Positions 59,706 through 64,000 of a stretch of DNA of 64,000 bases are shown piece by piece. Under the pieces are notes generated by a model. That model saw only the letters and a program-made list of their open reading frames with translations, made no database searches and was not told the origin of the DNA. Every line of letters begins with the position of its first letter. Positions within the stretch are counted from its first letter, which is position 1. Both the position numbers and the translations under genes were made by a program. Source of the stretch: Leadbetterella lacustris (lineage in GTDB: Bacteria; Bacteroidota; Bacteroidia; Cytophagales; Spirosomataceae); contig OZ248426.1 of the NCBI GenBank assembly GCA_965234335.1, positions 134,318 to 198,317 on the forward strand. Direction: 5' to 3'.

Positions 59706-61211
59706 ATGAAAAAAGTCGCCTTTTTATTTTTAATACTTCCTAGTGTTTTGGCTCAGAAAACCAATTTTGATTCTCTCGCAAATCATTTTGGCTCCAAAAA
59801 CTTTCCGCTGTTCTTAGAATACCTCTCTATACCGTGTGATGCCAATTATAAGGACGACATCCTGAAAAACGTGGTTTGGGTGGAGAATCAGTTTGTTAAA
59901 AGGGGTTTTGAATCCAGGCGACTTGAAACTAGCACAATTCCAGTACTGTTGTTGGAGAAGATATCGCAGAATCCGAAAGCCAAAACTATCCTATACTATT
60001 ATCACTCTGATGGGCAGCCTGTTATCCCGTCCGAATGGCTGCAAGAGGACCCTTTTAAGCCTGTCTTGAAACAGAAAAATGCAGTGAATGGTAACTGGGA
60101 AATCATTCCGATAGAAAATCTTCAAAAAAAGATTGACCCCGAATGGCGAATTTTTGGTAGGGCATCCTCCGACGACAAAGGCCCTGGGGTAATGTTGCTG
60201 TCTGCTTTAGATGCATTAGAATCCCAAAATATTAAAACACAGTATAGTCTTAAGATATTGGTGGATTTTGAGGAAGAAAAGGGTTCGGTTAATCTTCCGG
60301 GAATAATTGATAACTATAAGGCTGCTTTGTCTTCGGATCTACTTCTGATTTTTGATGGCCCAGGCCATGTGTCTAACTTGCCCACCATTACTTTTGGAGC
60401 TAGAGGTATAGCTACATTGACCTTGACCACTTATGGTGCTTACACAGCTCAACACAGCGGACACTATGGGAATTACTTGCCTAATCCCGCTTTAAGGATG
60501 GCTCAGATATTGGCATCTATGAAATCTGAGGATGGTAAAGTGCTCATTCCTGGATTTTATGATGGCGTGAAATTAGACGCCAAAGCCAAACAGAAACTAA
60601 AAGAAATTCCAGATGATTTGTCTCTTATAAATGCCAAATTGGGAATCAAAACACCCGACAAAGTGGGCGAAAGCTACCAAGAGGCATTGGTTTATCCTTC
60701 ATTAAATATCAGAGGGCTTAAGGCCGGTGAGGTTGGAGCTTTAGCAGCCACCATCATTCCCGACAAAGCCGTTGCCGAAATTGACATCCGAACTGTGGCA
60801 GCCACCAAGCCTGAAAAACTCCTGCAAAATGTAAAGGATTTCATTGCTTCCAAAGGCTATTATATAACTGAAAAAGACCCCACACCTGATGAAAGAGCCA
60901 AGTATGAGAAGATAATTAAAGTAGGTTCAAGGCCAGCTTATGGTGCATTTACTACCGATACAAACGGAGCTATTGGCATTTGGCTAGAAAACGCACTTGC
61001 AAAAACTACGGATAAAAAAATTATCAAATTGCCGACGATGGGAGGTTCAGTGCCGATTTCTCCTTTTGTGACCAAACTTGGAGTAACGGCAGTAATAATC
61101 CCGACCGTAAACGCAGACAACAATCAGCACAGTGCAAACGAAAACTTGCGACTGGGTAATTATTTTGAAGGTATAAAAACCATGATGGGGCTTCTGAGTA
61201 GTGATTTTTGA
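59706..61211 (+). CDS. M20-family metallopeptidase
   Basis: A 501-aa secreted peptidase with a signal peptide (AFLFLILPSVLA/Q). It has the M20 dinuclear zinc pattern: YYHSDGQPV (His, Asp), GRASSDDKGPGVM (bridging Asp), DFEEEKGSVNLP (catalytic Glu plus ligand), and a final His in NNQHSANENLRLG. The dimerisation domain lies in between (HSGHYGNYLPNPALRMAQIL). The substrate is probably a dipeptide or acylated amino acid. Confidence 0.92.
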   Translation: MKKVAFLFLILPSVLAQKTNFDSLANHFGSKNFPLFLEYLSIPCDANYKDDILKNVVWVENQFVKRGFESRRLETSTIPVLLLEKISQNPKAKTILYYYHSDGQPVIPSEWLQEDPFKPVLKQKNAVNGNWEIIPIENLQKKIDPEWRIFGRASSDDKGPGVMLLSALDALESQNIKTQYSLKILVDFEEEKGSVNLPGIIDNYKAALSSDLLLIFDGPGHVSNLPTITFGARGIATLTLTTYGAYTAQHSGHYGNYLPNPALRMAQILASMKSEDGKVLIPGFYDGVKLDAKAKQKLKEIPDDLSLINAKLGIKTPDKVGESYQEALVYPSLNIRGLKAGEVGALAATIIPDKAVAEIDIRTVAATKPEKLLQNVKDFIASKGYYITEKDPTPDERAKYEKIIKVGSRPAYGAFTTDTNGAIGIWLENALAKTTDKKIIKLPTMGGSVPISPFVTKLGVTAVIIPTVNADNNQHSANENLRLGNYFEGIKTMMGLLSSDF

Positions 61212-61221
61212 GAAATGTCAA

Positions 61222-61250
61222 TTGTGTGGTGGAAATATTGTCTAATTTTG
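61222..61250 (+). promoter_or_regulatory. Bacteroidota-type promoter of trpA
   Basis: TTG at 61222-61224, 18-bp spacer, TAATTTTG at 61243-61250, 20 bp ahead of the ATG at 61270. It fits the TTG / TAnnTTTG consensus and suggests trpA is transcribed alone. Confidence 0.5.
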
Positions 61251-61269
61251 CAACAAGATTAAATACTAG

Positions 61270-62043
61270 ATGAACAGAATTACAGCCTTATTTCAGAGTA
61301 AAAAACAAGAAGTACTTAACGTATATTTCACAGCTGGATTTCCGAATTTAGGTGATACCACCACTGTTTTGCAGGCACTGCAAGAAGGTGGAGCAGATAT
61401 TGTGGAGATTGGAATGCCTTATTCAGACCCTGTGGCCGATGGTGAGACTATTCAAGAGTCCAATCAAAAAGCTCTTGAAAACGGGATGTCGCTAAAAGTT
61501 CTCTTTGAGCAATTGGATGGAATTAGAAACAAAGGCATTACGGTTCCGATTGTTTTGATGGGTTACCTTAATCCTGTGTATCAGTTTGGTATTGAGGCGT
61601 TTGCAAAAAAATGCCAAGAAAAAGGAATTGATGGGCTCATTCTTCCCGATTTGCCGGTTGATGAGTATTTTAGGGAATACAAAAAGATTTTTGACCAATA
61701 TGGATTATTGAATATTTTTCTTATAACTCCACAAACATCAGAAGAAAGAATTCGAAAAATTGATGAAATTTCTGATGGATTTATTTATATGGTTTCGTCG
61801 GCTAGTGTCACTGGGGCTACATCTGGAATTACACCCGAAATGGAGACCTACTTCAATAGAGTTAATGCCATGAATCTTCGTAATCCACGCTTGATTGGTT
61901 TCGGTATAAAAGATAAAGAGACTTTTCAGACGGCTTCAAAATATGCTTCAGGTGCCATCATCGGTAGTCAATTTGTAAGAATTATCGGTAGTGCTAAAGA
62001 TTTGAAGGGCGATGTAATATCTTATTTGAAGTCACTGAGGTAG
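61270..62043 (+). CDS. trpA: Tryptophan synthase alpha chain
   Basis: Cleaves indole-3-glycerol phosphate to indole, which passes to the beta chain. The 257-aa protein has the catalytic Glu in VEIGMPYSDPVADGETIQ, the phosphate-binding VSSASVTGATSG, and LIGFGIKDKETFQ. No other trp gene is near, so trpA is an orphan here. Its last codons are duplicated in a 110-bp tandem repeat downstream. Confidence 0.97.
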   Translation: MNRITALFQSKKQEVLNVYFTAGFPNLGDTTTVLQALQEGGADIVEIGMPYSDPVADGETIQESNQKALENGMSLKVLFEQLDGIRNKGITVPIVLMGYLNPVYQFGIEAFAKKCQEKGIDGLILPDLPVDEYFREYKKIFDQYGLLNIFLITPQTSEERIRKIDEISDGFIYMVSSASVTGATSGITPEMETYFNRVNAMNLRNPRLIGFGIKDKETFQTASKYASGAIIGSQFVRIIGSAKDLKGDVISYLKSLR

Positions 62044-62215
62044 TTTTTTGTTACTTTTTTTAAACGCAAAGACCGCAACGTTTTTTCGCAAAGCTCGCAA
62101 AGTTAAATTTCTAGAAGGGTGATATTGTATCTTATTTGAAGTCATTGAGGTAATTTTTTGTTACTTTTTTTAAATGCAAAGACCGCAAAGTTTTTTCGCA
62201 AAGCCTGCAAAAGAT
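62007..62215. repeat. Tandem duplication covering the 3' end of trpA and CGCAAAG repeats
   Basis: The block CTTATTTGAAGTCA...GAGGTA, TTTTTTGTTACTTTTTTTAA and GCAAAGACCGCAA...TTTTTTCGCAAAG occurs at 62021 and again at 62131, an offset of exactly 110 bp. The second copy still encodes GDIVSYLKSLR and a stop but has no start. The remaining interval to 62420 is AT-rich without genes. Confidence 0.88.
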
Positions 62216-62420
62216 ATTTTAAGCTGTTATTTTAACGAAAAGTTCGCAAATTTTTTTTCTAAGTTTCCACAGTAAGCTTCTTTTTGAATTGTTCTCTTCA
62301 AAGTATTAATTCTTAGTTTTCGATATGAACATTTCTTTTAGAGAACTTTCAGTGAAAACATGCTCGTTTCAAAGCAAGTTTTATCTATAAGACAATTAGA
62401 GGTTAAAATCAAACCACAAA

Positions 62421-62448
62421 AAAAAGACCCCCAATTGGAGGTCTTTTT
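62421..62448 (-). terminator. Terminator behind the interrupted TonB receptor
   Basis: Stem AAAAAGACC/GGTCTTTTT type with a short loop and flanking A/T runs, about 60 bp past the receptor stop. Confidence 0.8.
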
Positions 62449-62510
62449 CTAATAAACCAAAGAAAATTATGAAGTTTGACCGGAGTCATTTTTCAATAAT
62501 TTTTGGTTTG

Positions 62511-63466
62511 TTATTTATTGAATAACTCATCAAAAGCTACTGCTACGTAATACATTGAACCAACAGAGGCACTACCGTATGCTTGTATGAAAGGGTTTCC
62601 GCCTATATTAGTACCACCAACTTTTACGATTGATTTTATACTAGGTACCTTAATACTTATTTGAGCATCAAGAGTATTAAATGCAGGAACAGTAGTATTT
62701 GTAAACAAATCAACATTGTTTGATGTTGGCTGAACAAATCCGGCTTCCCAAGTGAAGGCATTTTGATGTTTGAAAGTTGCTCTAAATCCAAATTTATCAC
62801 CACTACCTATGCTTTTACCAAAACTCAAATTATATCTATATTGAGGTGTGTTATAACCAGCATATTGTTGTTGCGGTGATGGCACAAAGTTCACAAGTTC
62901 GTTGTTTGCTATGTTTGTTCCAATACTATAACCTTTGCCTAAAGAGTAGTCTAAGCCAATGGCCCAGCCTCTAGAGGTGATTTTCTCGGTTGTATTTGTT
63001 GGCAACGAATATCCTTTAAACAAACCTTGACCAATTCCAGAGACCAAAGGCAAGGCAGGGTTAGCTGAGGCTGTTGGAACTACTACAATTGTACCACCGA
63101 TAAAGTTTAAATAAGTACTTTGATAGTAATAGGCATCAATAAATAATTTTTTCCCAACTAAACCTTTATATCCAATTTCCCAAGATTGTATTCTCTCTGG
63201 TTGGAGAGAAGTTTCGGTATACTTAGGAAGTGCGTCTAAAGCAAACGCTGGAGTAACATCAGCACCTAATTTAGCAGCTTGAGCCTGTACATTGGTTGCA
63301 ATTGTAGCTTGCACTGGTGCTGATTGCATAGTAGCCGTTACTTGAGCTGCTATAGCGGCAGGAGCTGCGGCTGCAGGGATTGCTCCTGCTGCTACTGCTG
63401 CTTGAATTGCAGCTGTTACTTGTGTTGTAACTCCAGCTTGAACAGCTGTACCAACCTGATAAATAT
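62511..63466 (-). pseudogene. TonB-dependent receptor, C-terminal part, cut by an IS element
   Basis: The minus-strand frame is open from about 63466 (NIYQVGTAVQAGVTTQVTAA) to the stop at 62511. The C-terminal region ERIQSWEIGYKGLVGKKLFI, RGWAIGLDYSLGKGYSIGTN, a long series of barrel strands and a final YYVAVAFDELFNK match outer-membrane TonB receptors. Directly upstream a TAA and then IS sequence interrupt the frame; the N-terminal plug and signal peptide are missing from this window. The intact allele would continue beyond the IS. A terminator follows. Confidence 0.85.
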
Positions 63467-64000
63467 TGGACGGAATTTAGAGATGGATTATCTTTGTGAA
63501 ACCCAAATTACTAATCGTCTTAAAGAGGGGGTTGTTTTAAATCAACTCCTTTTTTAAGAAGAAATTTATAGGGGCTAGTATATCCAACTCCACTATGAAT
63601 TCTTTCGAAATTATAAAATTTTTGAAACTCCTGCATTGTTTCTTTGAAATTTTTCATGTCATTAAACTCAAAACGTTGACAAACAGCGTTTTCCATAATT
63701 GAATGATAGGATTCAATATGGGCATTCATCTGTGGAGTGGCTGGTTTAGTAAATTCTTGTGTTGCACCAATGGTAAGAAGATATTCTTGTACTGATTTTG
63801 CGACAAATTGACTGCCATTGTCATTCCTGACTATAAACTTGGCAGGTAACTTAAAACTTTCCACTACTTCTTTAAAGAGCTTGATTACATGTTGTTGTTT
63901 AATATCAAAACTTATATATTGACCCATATTCCATCTACTGAAAACATCTAAAATAGTCAGCACTTGAGCATTTCTTCTTTTGCCGTGTATCCACACATAC
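63467..64000 (-). mobile_element. IS3-family insertion sequence, right part
   Basis: The element starts at or near 63467 (TGGACGG; first bases TG fit the IS3-family end rule) and continues past the right window edge. The exact end and the target-site duplication cannot be confirmed because the other end is outside. It splits a TonB receptor gene and contains the transposase orfB part. Confidence 0.75.
63520..64000 (-). CDS. IS3-family transposase (OrfB, rve domain), partial
   Basis: At least 159 residues of the DDE integrase catalytic domain. The frame is open to the edge, so the GTG at 63996 is not a real start. Visible acids: the first Asp in VLTILDVFSRW, the second in FIVRNDNGSQFVAKSV, and the Glu in MNAHIESYHSIMENAV; the ending FYNFERIHSGVGYTSPYKFL is typical of IS3-family OrfB. 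The N-terminal helix-turn-helix part and OrfA lie beyond the window. Confidence 0.92.
   Translation of the reverse strand, partial: YVWIHGKRRNAQVLTILDVFSRWNMGQYISFDIKQQHVIKLFKEVVESFKLPAKFIVRNDNGSQFVAKSVQEYLLTIGATQEFTKPATPQMNAHIESYHSIMENAVCQRFEFNDMKNFKETMQEFQKFYNFERIHSGVGYTSPYKFLLKKGVDLKQPPL

Overview
The window is a low-GC (roughly 35-40% by eye) chromosomal stretch of a free-living, carbohydrate-degrading Bacteroidota, most likely a Cytophagales member. This rests on TonB-dependent receptors with a carboxypeptidase-like regulatory domain, a type IX secretion (T9SS) C-terminal sorting domain, an ECF sigma/anti-sigma pair, paired DUF1800/DUF1501 genes, a YpdA-type reductase, almost no Shine-Dalgarno sequences, and a promoter of the TTG / TAnnTTTG type. 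The genus is not determined.

Layout. 1-6.7 kb: end of an M19 dipeptidase; an apparent minus-strand run of permease, SGNH hydrolase and kynureninase; valS carrying palindromic repeats inside its reading frame. 6.9-11.2 kb: remnant of a nucleotidyltransferase module, a coiled-coil protein, a fructan module (GH32 + PfkB kinase) and fabI. 11.3-20.2 kb: SNF2 helicase, multiply frameshifted ilvA pseudogene, DUF4097 beta-repeat protein, ECF sigma with anti-sigma/beta-barrel partner, ribD with a YciI protein. 20.3-25.2 kb: two ParE-type toxin-antitoxin loci, both with broken toxins, flanking typA, ypdA and a GNAT acetyltransferase. 25.3-29.3 kb: ABC ATPase, DUF2911 protein, 2-hydroxyacid dehydrogenase coupled to an AAA ATPase/nuclease-like gene whose upstream region is a regular array of 28-bp palindromes separated by 24-bp spacers. 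29.3-38.5 kb: GH95 fucosidase, DUF1800/DUF1501 pair, GH30 glycosidase, metallophosphoesterase, intact PIN-domain toxin-antitoxin pair. 38.5-47.5 kb: a planctomycete-like module (DUF1501, PSCyt1/PSCyt2/LamG/PSD1 protein, DUF2231-cytochrome-LRR membrane protein, CE7-type esterase) whose DUF1501 gene is strikingly GC-richer than its surroundings. 47.6-64 kb: histone H1-like protein, propeller remnant, tRNA-Arg(CCU), two TonB receptors (one with a beta-helix lipoprotein), proA, amidase, M20 peptidase, trpA, and a TonB receptor cut by an IS3-family element at the right edge.

How the genes fit together. Several units point to uptake and breakdown of plant or algal polysaccharides: GH32 + fructokinase, GH95, GH30, a CE7 esterase and TonB receptors. 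Others are housekeeping (valS, fabI, typA, ribD, proA, trpA). The window is rich in decay and repeats: at least six broken genes, in-frame and intergenic palindromes, 112-bp tandem repeats, a duplicated trpA tail and dispersed non-coding elements.

Most worth a second look: the 52-bp-period palindrome array in front of the ATPase/nuclease-like gene (29.0-29.24 kb), the palindromes inside valS, and the GC-rich DUF1501 island with its flanking repeats. Nothing was computed; all alignments, family calls and GC statements were made by eye.
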